A stretch of DNA of 64,000 nt, from assembly GCF_900129215.1 (NCBI RefSeq), contig NZ_FQUQ01000004.1, positions 744,001-808,000 on the forward strand, read 5' to 3'. This DNA is from Pedobacter caeni (GTDB lineage: Bacteria > Bacteroidota > Bacteroidia > Sphingobacteriales > Sphingobacteriaceae). How positions within the stretch are numbered: the first letter of the stretch is position 1; every line of letters starts with the position of its first letter. Position numbers and translations under genes: made by a program. Below are positions 54,080 to 62,349 of this stretch, one piece after another. The notes beneath the pieces were generated by a model. The model was not told the DNA's origin and did not search any database. It saw only the letters and a list, made by a program, of their open reading frames with translations.

Positions 54080-54508
54080 TTAGTTTGCTTTAGCTGCTTC
54101 TTTTACGGTTTCCTTTGGAACCTCTTTTGACGATTCTTTTGACGGTTCTAATTTCATTTCGTAAACCTTAGGATCATATTTCATCATTGCTCCAGTAGCC
54201 GCATCAATACCCCAACCGATGATAAAAAGTAAATTTATAACAGATACGGCATTAAATGTTGTTGCTGGCTGGAATGTTTTTGTTTCAAAACCAGCTTTCT
54301 TTAAAGTAACCGTTTGCCCGGTAAAGCCCTTTTTAAGCCTCACAGGAGCTGGTGTTACGCCAGAACTTAATCCATCCACTTCTATATCAGCTCCCGGAGG
54401 AACCGAATTGATTTGAACAGTTTGTTTTGAACCGGTAAAGATGGTTGCACAGCCAGAAAAAAGTAAAGTAAGGGATAACGCAGAAACAGATAGAATTTTT
54501 TTCATCAA
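54080..54508 (-). CDS. PEGA-domain lipoprotein
   Basis: 142 residues. Lipoprotein signal ending LLFSGC-AT. A PEGA-type beta domain follows (TVQINSVPPGADIEVDGLSSGVTPAPVRLKKG, then TVTLKKAGFETK), after which comes a hydrophobic segment (NLLFIIGWGIDAATGA) and a charged tail with a repeated SSKEVPKETVKEAAK pattern. The match to small Bacteroidota envelope lipoproteins of this type is good; PEGA domains are thought to bind cell-wall or surface material. The hydrophobic stretch with GAMMKYDP fits a loop contacting membrane. No partner gene. Confidence 0.8.
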   Translation of the reverse strand: MMKKILSVSALSLTLLFSGCATIFTGSKQTVQINSVPPGADIEVDGLSSGVTPAPVRLKKGFTGQTVTLKKAGFETKTFQPATTFNAVSVINLLFIIGWGIDAATGAMMKYDPKVYEMKLEPSKESSKEVPKETVKEAAKAN

Positions 54509-54823
54509 TTGAGTTTAATAATCGTCCTACTCATATGGCTTTTCAGTAACGCCCCGTTTTTTATTCTGTTCGCTGGACTACAGATGATTTCATTAAAAGA
54601 ATAGAAAAACATCAGCAATCTCAGCTGCCAGGATTGTCTTTTTACACAAAACAACAATAACAAACACAAAAAGCGCAATAAATTTAAATCAATTAATATA
54701 AATTCAAAAATAGAAACAATATGTCATCATAAAAAGGGAAATACAAATAAAATTAAGTAAAAAAAATAAACACAAATGTATATTATACACAACAATGAAA
54801 CTCAAGACCTGTAAGAGTTCTAT
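54509..54823. other. 315-base AT-rich gap without a gene
   Basis: Upstream of the PEGA gene and downstream of HD-Pnk. A TAnnTTTG match on the minus strand at 54705-54712 is the only promoter-like sequence I can point to, without a good -33 partner. I see no ORF, hairpin or RNA gene. Confidence 0.5.
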
Positions 54824-55930
54824 TCAGGAACTATGATAAGAGACTGCATGTGCCTCCCATGGTGCCGGGACCTCCAGCTTATGGATGAGCTTCTCCATAA
54901 CCAGGTCTGGCACAATGGCTTCCCTCCCCTTATTTTGACGATGTAGCATTGCATAAGGACTTTCGATATACACGATGCGGACCTTTGCTTTATAAGTGCT
55001 GAAGAGATCGATCAGTTGCATCCTCATCTGGCTGGTGGTATTGGTCGCATTCCAGACAAAGCCTTGTTGTTTACGCAGCAAGACCCTTGCCCGCTCTTTG
55101 GCTTCCTGTATCACCCGGCCATTTCCAGCCTTGTCCGTAGGTTTAATTCCCCATTCCCGACGGATATCGTCCAAAGAGATCACTTCCATATCCGGAAAGT
55201 TCTTTTTAATAAACGTATCTTTCCCCGACCCCGGCAATCCGCTCATGAGTACCACTTCCATTAAAGGAACCTCAAAAGGGATATAATCCGGATAGGCATT
55301 TTCTCTTTGTAAATAATACATGCGGGCATCATCAGATACAAAGGGCCTAGCGATCCCCCAACATCCCTGCTCCCTGCAGAACTCTTCAAAGCAATCAATC
55401 CGGTACAGCATTGCCTCCTGGTCTTCACAGATACGCCCCAACATATCGGCTCTTGCCAGCAATGCCAGCCATTCGGTATTGACCTCCATACTGGCCATGA
55501 TCAGTGCTTTCAGGGGATCCGGTTTTTCGAAAAGCCAGATCGGAAGCCCATGATACCTCACCAGTGCCACAATTTGTTCACGAATGTAAAAAGGGGCGGG
55601 TTGATCCTTGTACAGAACCTGCCTGGCTTTCATTGCTCCTTTCCGGGCATGCCCTTTTGAACTGATGCTGCCATCCTGTTCCAATACCGTAGTACTGTAT
55701 TTCTCTACATCATGCAGCAATGCCGAGGCCCAAAGCATTTCTTTTTCCTGAGCAGCTAGCTGCTGAAAGCATTTGTCATTTTCCAAAGCAGCCAATACCA
55801 TTTGCGTATGTACCGCCACATTGCCTTCGGCATGATAAATTTTATCCTGAGGAACTTCCTCCATACGTTTCACCCAGTCGAACTGTTTTTCCAGTTCTGG
55901 CCAGGATTTGTCTTTACTGATGGTCCACAT
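54824..55930 (-). CDS. HD-Pnk: HD phosphoesterase plus polynucleotide kinase, RNA end healing
   Basis: 368 residues from ATG 55930, chosen because AGGAGGT (55935-55941) stands five bases before it; an ATG at 55945 would contain that site. N-terminal HD domain: H41, H73-D74 (LLHDVEK), H127 and D161. C-terminal P-loop kinase: GLPGSGKD (231-238) and SLDDIRRE with the acceptor-site Asp. The layout matches the bifunctional HD-Pnk enzyme of Runella slithyformis, which removes 2',3'-cyclic phosphate and phosphorylates 5'-OH ends. It overlaps the RNA ligase gene by 17 bases, so translation is coupled. Together they heal and seal broken RNA. Confidence 0.88.
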   Translation of the reverse strand: MWTISKDKSWPELEKQFDWVKRMEEVPQDKIYHAEGNVAVHTQMVLAALENDKCFQQLAAQEKEMLWASALLHDVEKYSTTVLEQDGSISSKGHARKGAMKARQVLYKDQPAPFYIREQIVALVRYHGLPIWLFEKPDPLKALIMASMEVNTEWLALLARADMLGRICEDQEAMLYRIDCFEEFCREQGCWGIARPFVSDDARMYYLQRENAYPDYIPFEVPLMEVVLMSGLPGSGKDTFIKKNFPDMEVISLDDIRREWGIKPTDKAGNGRVIQEAKERARVLLRKQQGFVWNATNTTSQMRMQLIDLFSTYKAKVRIVYIESPYAMLHRQNKGREAIVPDLVMEKLIHKLEVPAPWEAHAVSYHSS

Positions 55931-56624
55931 AGGTACCTCCTTCATTATTCAGCGCGGCGCGTTTCCAGTTACGGGTCCAGTGCTGGTCCGTTTTTACGTG
56001 CCCCTTTCTTACATATTTAAACACATTATCCGCAAATCCGGCTACGGGATAGCTTTCCGAATTTCGGGTTACAATTCCTTCAATGGTAGCCAGATTGCCA
56101 CTATAGGCATCATGCGGATCGAACAGACCTCTTCCTGCTGCCAGTTGCAGGACCTCTTTCTCAAAAGAAGGCCTGTCGCCCGCAGGCTTAAAACTCCCGA
56201 TCACCGGTACAGTGGGCAAATCCAGCATGGCCGCGTAAAACCTGGTTTCCTCCCAGCTGAGCCATTGGTCCTGTTGCCTGATGCCAAAGACATAAAAATG
56301 ATGCTCCAGCGAACGGTATTCGATAGAATGAACGGCATACAGGTTCTCCAGGAAAATCTCAAGCGTTCCAAGATCGTTCCTGATCAACTGCCAGAATCTC
56401 CTGAGACTTTCGGTCCATGGAGAAGTGGTAGGTGCAGCATGGGAACGGGCAAAGACACCATGTCTGGAAAGACAATTGTTTTCCCCATCCAGTTTCTCTG
56501 TATGGATCAGGGCAGGGATTTTTTCTAATTGCTCCCAATAGTGATGTTGTATTCTGTCGTCACTGGTAGTCCCCGGAGAAAAAGGGTAGTGATAGGTACG
56601 ACCGTATTTTTGTGAAATACTCAT
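55914..56624 (-). CDS. RNA ligase (nucleotidyltransferase family)
   Basis: 236 residues. The adenylylation motif HTEKLDGENN carries the nucleophile K44, followed by a second motif FARSHAAPTTSPW (motif Ia/III region), FYVFGIRQQD (motif IIIa), EGIVTRNSESYPV (motif IV) and FKYVRK (motif V). This is the short RNA ligase type found beside HD-Pnk and other end-healing enzymes; it seals 3'-OH/5'-phosphate ends. No extra C-terminal domain is seen. Overlaps the HD-Pnk start. The 205-base gap upstream separates it from the polymerase operon and holds a candidate promoter. Confidence 0.88.
   Translation of the reverse strand: MSISQKYGRTYHYPFSPGTTSDDRIQHHYWEQLEKIPALIHTEKLDGENNCLSRHGVFARSHAAPTTSPWTESLRRFWQLIRNDLGTLEIFLENLYAVHSIEYRSLEHHFYVFGIRQQDQWLSWEETRFYAAMLDLPTVPVIGSFKPAGDRPSFEKEVLQLAAGRGLFDPHDAYSGNLATIEGIVTRNSESYPVAGFADNVFKYVRKGHVKTDQHWTRNWKRAALNNEGGTYVDHQ
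55935..55941 (-). promoter_or_regulatory. Ribosome-binding site deciding the HD-Pnk start
   Basis: AGGAGGT on the minus strand, five bases before ATG 55930 and inside the 3' end of the RNA ligase gene. Strong Shine-Dalgarno sequences are unusual in Bacteroidota, so this suggests selected translational coupling. Confidence 0.6.
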
Positions 56625-56747
56625 GATATAAAATTAAAATAAAAGATAAGACAGACACCTCCACCCATGAAATGGGGGAAATGGATTTCTAATTTATTTT
56701 AATCGTATTACATGACATTGGTCTTTAAAGGGTTGTGGTTATTTTGA

Positions 56748-56755
56748 CAAAAGTA
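56748..56755 (-). promoter_or_regulatory. Possible promoter (-7 box) of the RNA repair pair
   Basis: TACTTTTG on the minus strand fits TAnnTTTG, ~125 bases upstream of the RNA ligase start. No clear -33 element. The rest of the 205-base gap (56625-56829) shows nothing else. Confidence 0.35.
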
Positions 56756-56829
56756 ATCAATTTTTCTCTTTGAAGAAATTTACATTTTATCCTTTTGCAC
56801 CAGCATCATAAAACCAGGAGGCCCCGGCA

Positions 56830-59772
56830 TTACGCCATTACCGGATTATCGACAATGGGCAATTTCGCAAAGCGGATCACCTCCACACTTGGGAAGCCGA
56901 AATCTGTTACTATTTTTCCCAGAATCAGGTAACAGCCAGTCCCCCTGAAAGGGTAAACCGGGGTAGAATCCGGGAAGTGTGTGGTATCAAAGAAGTTTCC
57001 TTCTGCGTCCAGAAAAGTACCGAACCACATCTTCTTATTGTTTTTGGTATGTACTGTTTTCTCACAAACGTAAAGCCCTACCATTTTTACTATTTTTCCT
57101 ACATGGCTGATCAGTTCTGAGGTACAGAGATCGCCACGATAGCCTGTTTGCAACAGGTCAAACATAGAAAGGCTAAGCGGGAAGCCCAGCAATTCCAGTT
57201 CATGATAAGCATCTTCCAGTTTGGTATTGATGAGCGTTGGCAGTTCATAATGTTTTGCTTCGACCCGGAACAGCTCTGCATCGCTAAGGGGTTTATCCTT
57301 TTTACCTAAAAGCATGTGCACATCCCAAAGCAGCTCCTTTTTACTCCTTCCAGTAAAGCGCAATGCCCCTACCCGAATCAGAATAATCACCTGTTCCAAT
57401 CCCATCCCGGTACGCCTGACCAGATCCTCCAGACCGGTATAATCGCCATGTAATCTCCGTTCTTCCGGCAGCAGTTCTATGAACTTATTCTCCAGCCCCT
57501 GTATACCGATCAGGCCCAGATAAGCTTCCATCCCCCGGATACAGACCACCTGCCTGCTGTGATTTACACAAGGTAAATGGACAACTGCCCCTGCTTTTTT
57601 CAATTCATGTACATACAACCACCTGGAATAAAAGCCTCCGTAATTATTGAGTACAGCGACCATAAACTCCCTGGGGAAATAAGTTTTCAGGTACAAACTC
57701 TGGTAACTCTCTACTGCAAAACTTGCCGAATGTGCCTTCGAAAAACTATATCCGGCAAAAGAAGATACTTGTCGCCAGACCTCCCTGGTGGTTTCTTCCG
57801 CTCTTCCCAACAACATTGATCCTTCGAAGAACTTTTCAACCAGTTTGTCGAACTCTGTTCTGGAACGGTATTTCCCACTCATGCCTCTTCTCAGAATATC
57901 CGCATCAGTACCATCCATACCGGCATAATGTATACAGACCTTGATCACATCCTCCTGATAAACCATTACCCCATAAGTATCGCCCAGTGTTTCCTTCATT
58001 ACGGGATGCAGGTATTTTACATTTTTGGGATCATGAAAACTCTGGATATAGGTCTTCATCATTCCTGACTGGGCCACTCCCGGACGAATGATCGAGCTTG
58101 CTGCAACAAGAGTCAGGTAATTATCGCAGCCTAGTTTGATCAGCAATTGCCGCATTGCCGGAGACTCAATGTAAAAGCAGCCAATGGTATTGCCCGAATG
58201 CAGCCTGGTATTGAGATTCGGATCCTGCATGAATATCTTTACCTGATGGATATCTATTTTTTGCTGCAGGTTTTCTTCTACCAGACACACGGCTTCTTTA
58301 ATATGACCAATTCCCCGCTGACTTAAAATATCATATTTATCATAACCGATTTTCTCTGCCTCATACATGTCCCATTGTACGGTAGGCATTCCCTTTGGGG
58401 GCAGGTCCAATGCGGTATAATAGGTAATCGGCTCCTCAGAGATCAGCACCCCTCCGGCATGAATGGAACGTTGGTTTGGCATATTTCCCATCAGTGCATA
58501 GGCCGCCATGATCTTCTTAAAAGTGGGGTTATTCTTATTTTCGGCTTCCTTTGTGCGATCCGTAAAACTATCTATTTCGGCTTTAGGCAAACCCATTACT
58601 TTTCCGATTTCCCGGATCACACTACGGTCTTTGAAAGTCGACATGGTCCCCAGTAAAGCAGTATGTGCTTTGCCATAGCGCTTAAAGATATAGTCCTGTA
58701 CATCTTCCCTTTCGTCCCAGGAATAATCAATATCAAAATCCGGTGGAGAGGTCCGCTGTGCATTCAGGAAACGTTCAAAATACAGGTTCAGTTCAATAGG
58801 ATCTACATCGGTAATCTGCAGACAATAGGCAACGGTGCTGTTGGCTCCGGAACCCCTGCCCACATGGTAATATCCTTTTGCCATCGAATAGCGGATAATG
58901 TCCCAGGTGATGAGGAAATAGGCACAAAAATCAAGTTCATCGATCACCTTAAGCTCTTCCTTTACTTTCTTTAAGGCGGCTTTATTATTTTTCCCATAGC
59001 GGCGTTCCAGCCCTTCTATTGCCAGCTTATACAGCAGGGCCTTATCATCTTCCTTTTTTCCGGTAAAGGTACGCCGGTTGAGGTGGACCTTCCCTTTCGG
59101 ATAATCCATGACACAGGTGTTCATCAGGTTGCGGGTATTATCGAGGATGAAGGCATATTTATTAAAGCGGCTTTCCAGCTCTCCCGGAGGAAGAAACCGG
59201 TCTGTATCGGTACATTTATCGGCCGGGCCCACCATCGTGATCAGGGTATTCAGGTCTATTCCCCGGAGGTATTCGTGTAGCCGGTATCCTAGTTTATCCG
59301 CTACAAATACAGGTTGCAAAACCAACAGCTTATCTTTTATCGCCAACAGGTCCTGATGGTACAATTGAGAAAGCTCATCAAAGCGGATGCCCAGGTATTC
59401 GTTATTTCTTAAGGTTTCTGTATGCCCAAAAGGATAAACGATATAGGCATTATCCATCGCTTCTGCCAGATCGGGCAACTCTTTTTGCTCCAGGTTGTGC
59501 AGGGTAAGAAAATCGTTCAGCTCCTTCATCCCTTCCCTGTTTCTGGCAATGCCAATGTACAACAGCTTTTTATCCCTCCGGAATTCCATGCCTCCAATAG
59601 GTTTGATCCCTTTTTCTTCACAGGTCCGCATGAACTCCATCACCCCTGTAGAGTTATTGATGTCGGTGAGTACCATCTGGGTAATGCCAAGCGCCACTGC
59701 TTCGTCAATGAGCTGAGGCATAGACATCGTACCATAACGGAGGCTATAATGGGAATGGACATTCAGGTACAT
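56830..59772 (-). CDS. DNA polymerase III alpha-type subunit, DnaE2-like translesion polymerase
   Basis: 980 residues, shorter than replicative DnaE (~1160) and in the DnaE2 range. PHP domain at the N-terminus (YLNVHSHYSLRYGTMS, then MVLTDINNSTG), polymerase core with PDFDIDYSWDERE near residue 344 (catalytic aspartates), GRGSGANSTVAYCL, and a finger region with GMSGKYRSRTEFD. C-terminal helix-hairpin-helix and OB-like parts follow. It lies 3 bases after the Y-family polymerase in the same operon, the arrangement seen for error-prone replication past lesions. A second, replicative dnaE is expected elsewhere in the genome. Confidence 0.9.
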   Translation of the reverse strand: MYLNVHSHYSLRYGTMSMPQLIDEAVALGITQMVLTDINNSTGVMEFMRTCEEKGIKPIGGMEFRRDKKLLYIGIARNREGMKELNDFLTLHNLEQKELPDLAEAMDNAYIVYPFGHTETLRNNEYLGIRFDELSQLYHQDLLAIKDKLLVLQPVFVADKLGYRLHEYLRGIDLNTLITMVGPADKCTDTDRFLPPGELESRFNKYAFILDNTRNLMNTCVMDYPKGKVHLNRRTFTGKKEDDKALLYKLAIEGLERRYGKNNKAALKKVKEELKVIDELDFCAYFLITWDIIRYSMAKGYYHVGRGSGANSTVAYCLQITDVDPIELNLYFERFLNAQRTSPPDFDIDYSWDEREDVQDYIFKRYGKAHTALLGTMSTFKDRSVIREIGKVMGLPKAEIDSFTDRTKEAENKNNPTFKKIMAAYALMGNMPNQRSIHAGGVLISEEPITYYTALDLPPKGMPTVQWDMYEAEKIGYDKYDILSQRGIGHIKEAVCLVEENLQQKIDIHQVKIFMQDPNLNTRLHSGNTIGCFYIESPAMRQLLIKLGCDNYLTLVAASSIIRPGVAQSGMMKTYIQSFHDPKNVKYLHPVMKETLGDTYGVMVYQEDVIKVCIHYAGMDGTDADILRRGMSGKYRSRTEFDKLVEKFFEGSMLLGRAEETTREVWRQVSSFAGYSFSKAHSASFAVESYQSLYLKTYFPREFMVAVLNNYGGFYSRWLYVHELKKAGAVVHLPCVNHSRQVVCIRGMEAYLGLIGIQGLENKFIELLPEERRLHGDYTGLEDLVRRTGMGLEQVIILIRVGALRFTGRSKKELLWDVHMLLGKKDKPLSDAELFRVEAKHYELPTLINTKLEDAYHELELLGFPLSLSMFDLLQTGYRGDLCTSELISHVGKIVKMVGLYVCEKTVHTKNNKKMWFGTFLDAEGNFFDTTHFPDSTPVYPFRGTGCYLILGKIVTDFGFPSVEVIRFAKLPIVDNPVMA

Positions 59773-59775
59773 GAG

Positions 59776-60933
59776 CTACAGTTCTAAATTCATGGTTGAA
59801 GCCAGTTTAATCGCCTTATCCCCGAAGCGCTTTCTGATCTTATCCAGCGCCTGGTACAGGCTGTATTGTTCCTGGGATTCACTGTATAAATCGATCTGTT
59901 CATGACCGCTCACCAGGTTAGAAAAGCGTACACCCACCAGGCGCAACAACATCCGTTTCTGGTATACCTGACGAAACAATTCTTTTGTTTTAAGAATCAG
60001 AACACGGTCAAGGGAAGTATAGGTAATTGCGATTTGTTTGGTGACGTCTTCAAAATTAGAATATCGGATGGTGACCGTGATGCAGGCCGTAAGTTTCTTT
60101 TTCTGCCGGAGGTCAAAAGCCAGGTCCATCACCATAGAGGTCAGGAGGTTATTAATCGTATCCACATCAATGCTGTCTGCTTTGAAAGTACATTGGGTAC
60201 TGATGCTTTTCTGTTCCTGGTAAGGAATAACCGGAGAATGATCTACACCTTTTGCCTTTTGCAACAGCGACAGCCCATTCTTACCGAGAATGCTATTCAT
60301 CTGATCGGGATGGAGCTGTGCAAGGGTATAAATCTTTTTAATCCCCATATCACTGAGTTTAATAAAGGTTTTCTCCCCTAATCCGGGAATCTTCCGGATC
60401 GACAAAGGATTCATGAAGTTCTGAACCTCCTCTTGTTCTATATTGGCTTCTCCATTTGGCTTGAACTCATTCGTTGCCATTTTTGAAACGGTTTTATTGA
60501 CTGATAAACCAAACGAAATGGGTAGTCCTGTTTCTCTGATGACGGTAGCTCTTAGTTCCTTTACATATTGAAGGGTATGGTGAAAACGGTCCATCCCCGT
60601 CATGTCGATATAGTGCTCGTCTATGCTTGCTTTTTCAATCAGGGGAACCCTGTCTCTTAAAATCTCGGTGATTTCCATGGAGGCTGCAGAATAAGCATCC
60701 ATATTGCCCTTAATAAATACAGCATGCGGGCAAAGCATTTTTGCCATCCGGGAACTCATTGCCGAGTGTATCCCGAACTTTCTGGCTTCATAGCTGCAGG
60801 ATGCCACTACGCCCCGATCAGAAGTTCCGCCAATGATGACCGGCTTTCCGACCAGACTGGAATCTTTCCGGACCTCTACAGATACGAAAAAAGCATCCTG
60901 GTCCATGTGAATGATGTGCTTATCTGAAGACAT
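59776..60933 (-). CDS. dinB: Y-family DNA polymerase (DinB/Pol IV type), active site intact
   Basis: 385 residues. The catalytic acidic residues are all present: D11 in HMDQDAFF and D105-E106 in SIDEHYID, so it is a true polymerase and not an ImuB-type inactive partner. Palm, fingers and little-finger domains are full length; FGLSVNKTVSKMATN and RKIPGLGEKTFIKLSDMGI (helix-hairpin-helix) are standard DinB blocks. No clear beta-clamp-binding motif is visible at the C-terminus, which ends IKLASTMNLEL. First gene of a two-gene operon with DnaE2, preceded by a promoter set within inverted-repeat operators, which fits damage induction. Confidence 0.93.
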   Translation of the reverse strand: MSSDKHIIHMDQDAFFVSVEVRKDSSLVGKPVIIGGTSDRGVVASCSYEARKFGIHSAMSSRMAKMLCPHAVFIKGNMDAYSAASMEITEILRDRVPLIEKASIDEHYIDMTGMDRFHHTLQYVKELRATVIRETGLPISFGLSVNKTVSKMATNEFKPNGEANIEQEEVQNFMNPLSIRKIPGLGEKTFIKLSDMGIKKIYTLAQLHPDQMNSILGKNGLSLLQKAKGVDHSPVIPYQEQKSISTQCTFKADSIDVDTINNLLTSMVMDLAFDLRQKKKLTACITVTIRYSNFEDVTKQIAITYTSLDRVLILKTKELFRQVYQKRMLLRLVGVRFSNLVSGHEQIDLYSESQEQYSLYQALDKIRKRFGDKAIKLASTMNLEL

Positions 60934-60954
60934 GAAAAAAATTTTAGATCACAG

Positions 60955-60988
60955 CAAAGTTATGCTAATATTTCCATCAAAATAACAA
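60955..60988 (-). promoter_or_regulatory. Predicted promoter of the dinB-dnaE2 operon
   Basis: On the minus strand TTG (60988 to 60986), a 23-base spacer and TAACTTTG (60962 to 60955), a Bacteroidota-type pair. The -7 box overlaps one arm of the inverted-repeat operator. Confidence 0.5.
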
Positions 60989-61010
60989 AAATACTAATTT
61001 TATTAGCATA
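60961..61010. promoter_or_regulatory. Inverted-repeat operator, SOS-like, at the dinB promoter
   Basis: TATGCTAATA (60961-60970) and TATTAGCATA (61001-61010) are perfect 10-base inverted arms, 40 bases centre to centre. The distal site is itself palindromic, CTAAT-TTT-ATTAG (60994-61006). Placement across the -7 and upstream of the -33 element fits repression by a dimeric regulator of the LexA or S24 type. Confidence 0.5.
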
Positions 61011-61114
61011 GATAGATTGGAGATAAAATCCACTGTAAAAAATAATTTTCTTCCGGCCGTAGGGGTAAGGACAAATCTTGTTGTCTTAAAGGCAAAGACC
61101 AATATTCCCAGATC

Positions 61115-61240
61115 ATGAAACATACATTTCTGCTAAATCCTGTCAAACATCCCGTTCGTGGACAGATTCCCGCTGCTCGTCAATTTCTTTTCTCTGAGCA
61201 GGCCCCTCAACCTAATTTCGCCTTCATTCCAATTCATTGA
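61115..61240 (+). CDS. Possible 41-residue peptide
   Basis: Open frame beginning MKHTFLLNPVKHPVRG and ending FAFIPIH, with TGA at 61238-61240. No signal peptide or known motif. It lies in the 457-base gap between dinB and the acyltransferase. The coding status rests only on an open frame with reasonable codons, so it may be spurious. Nothing else is seen between 61014 and 61114. Confidence 0.25.
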   Translation: MKHTFLLNPVKHPVRGQIPAARQFLFSEQAPQPNFAFIPIH

Positions 61241-61260
61241 AGCCTGAAGCTTCTTAAACT

Positions 61261-61410
61261 ATGATCCCAATGGTACGATTAAAAATTATGACTGCACTTA
61301 CTTCTAATCCATATTTCTGGCTGGTCAGCTTTGTATTAATTGCGACGGTACTGTTCGTTGTTTTAATTGCTTATTTCCTGAAAATTATCCATGAACCCTG
61401 TGAAGAATAA
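61261..61410 (+). CDS. Small single-pass membrane protein
   Basis: 49 residues: a short basic N-terminus (MIPMVRLKIM; the second ATG at 61288 is an alternative start), then a helix NPYFWLVSFVLIATVLFVVLI and an acidic HEPCEE tail. Its last 20 bases overlap the start of the acyltransferase gene in another frame, which is typical of translational coupling. A subunit or regulator of the acyltransferase is possible. Too short for many gene finders; no family recognised. Confidence 0.5.
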   Translation: MIPMVRLKIMTALTSNPYFWLVSFVLIATVLFVVLIAYFLKIIHEPCEE

Positions 61411-62290
61411 TCCGCTAAAAAAAGCCCTTTACTACTTATCATTTCTTTCCGTTTACCTTCCTGTTTACCTGCTGGGATTACTTCCTCTTTCCGTTTCTAA
61501 GGGAACTTTAGGAAAAATGCTGTACTTCCTGTCTTACCGGATTTTCAGGTACAGGTACAATGTGGTGCTGCAAAATCTTTCCCGGGCTTTACCTACTAAA
61601 TCCTATGCGGAGATCCAGCAGATTTCCAAAGATTTTTACCGGCATTTATCCCTTATGATTCTGGAGACCACCCGGTTATTTTCGATCAGCAGCAGCTCAC
61701 TTCTTAAAAAAGTAACCTTGTCTAACGTGGAAATGGTGATGGATTATTATGAGCAGAAAAGAAACATCATTGCTGTTTTAGGACATTATGGCAATTGGGA
61801 ATACCTGAACATTCTACCTGCCTACCTTCCTTTTAATGTGAATGCCATTTATAAGCCGCTCAGCAACCCGGTAATGGGCAAACTGATTCATCACATCAGG
61901 GGGCGTTTTGGAATGCGTCTGATCCCCGCAAATCAGGCATTAAGGTATCTGCTGAAACAAAAAGACCAGCCACAAATGTCCCTTTTTATCGCAGATCAGT
62001 TTCCGGGCATAAATGAAGATACCAAGTTTGATTTCCTTCATCAGTCTACCAATATGTTCAATGGAGCTGAAAAGCTATCTATTGCCACCGATGCGGTTGT
62101 GGTTTATATAGACATCAAAAGAAAACCGGACAACTGCTGGGAAGTAGGTTTTTCGCTCATCACCGATGCCGCGAAACAAACTGAGGAGCAACAGATCACG
62201 AGGTGTTTTGCGGATAAGCTTCAGGAAACGATTAAAGCGCATCCGGCGTATTGGTTATGGTCGCATAAAAGGTGGAAGGTGGCCGTTTGA
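61391..62290 (+). CDS. Lysophospholipid/lipid A acyltransferase (LpxL/HtrB family)
   Basis: 299 residues. An N-terminal membrane helix (~12-35) is followed by the acyltransferase domain with the catalytic HX4E motif, H132-E137 in LGHYGNWEYL, then IYKPLSNPVMGKLIHHIRGRFGMRLIP and ADQFPG blocks, and a WLWSHKRWK end typical of the late acyltransferases of lipid A biosynthesis (PF03279). It transfers an acyl chain from acyl-ACP at the inner membrane. The start overlaps the small membrane protein gene by 20 bases. In Bacteroidota related enzymes also act on other lipids, so no symbol is given. Confidence 0.88.
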   Translation: MNPVKNNPLKKALYYLSFLSVYLPVYLLGLLPLSVSKGTLGKMLYFLSYRIFRYRYNVVLQNLSRALPTKSYAEIQQISKDFYRHLSLMILETTRLFSISSSSLLKKVTLSNVEMVMDYYEQKRNIIAVLGHYGNWEYLNILPAYLPFNVNAIYKPLSNPVMGKLIHHIRGRFGMRLIPANQALRYLLKQKDQPQMSLFIADQFPGINEDTKFDFLHQSTNMFNGAEKLSIATDAVVVYIDIKRKPDNCWEVGFSLITDAAKQTEEQQITRCFADKLQETIKAHPAYWLWSHKRWKVAV

Positions 62291-62293
62291 CAA

Positions 62294-62328
62294 AAAAGGC
62301 TGCTTCATCCGGGATGAAGCAGCCTTTT
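62294..62328. terminator. Bidirectional terminator between acyltransferase and susD
   Basis: Perfect 16-base arms AAAAGGCTGCTTCATC (62294-62309) and GATGAAGCAGCCTTTT (62313-62328) around a CGG loop. T runs flank both sides, longer on the minus strand; it serves both convergent genes. Confidence 0.85.
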
Positions 62329-62349
62329 CAGGTATAAATATTTTCAGAA

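Noticed and set aside
55908..56528. Plus-strand frame of 206 codons across the RNA ligase gene
   Set aside because: Lies almost wholly within the RNA ligase gene, whose motifs I to V are clear; no recognisable product on the plus strand.
59776..60933. ImuB (inactive Y-family partner of DnaE2)
   Set aside because: All three catalytic acidic residues are present and the N-terminus matches active DinB enzymes.
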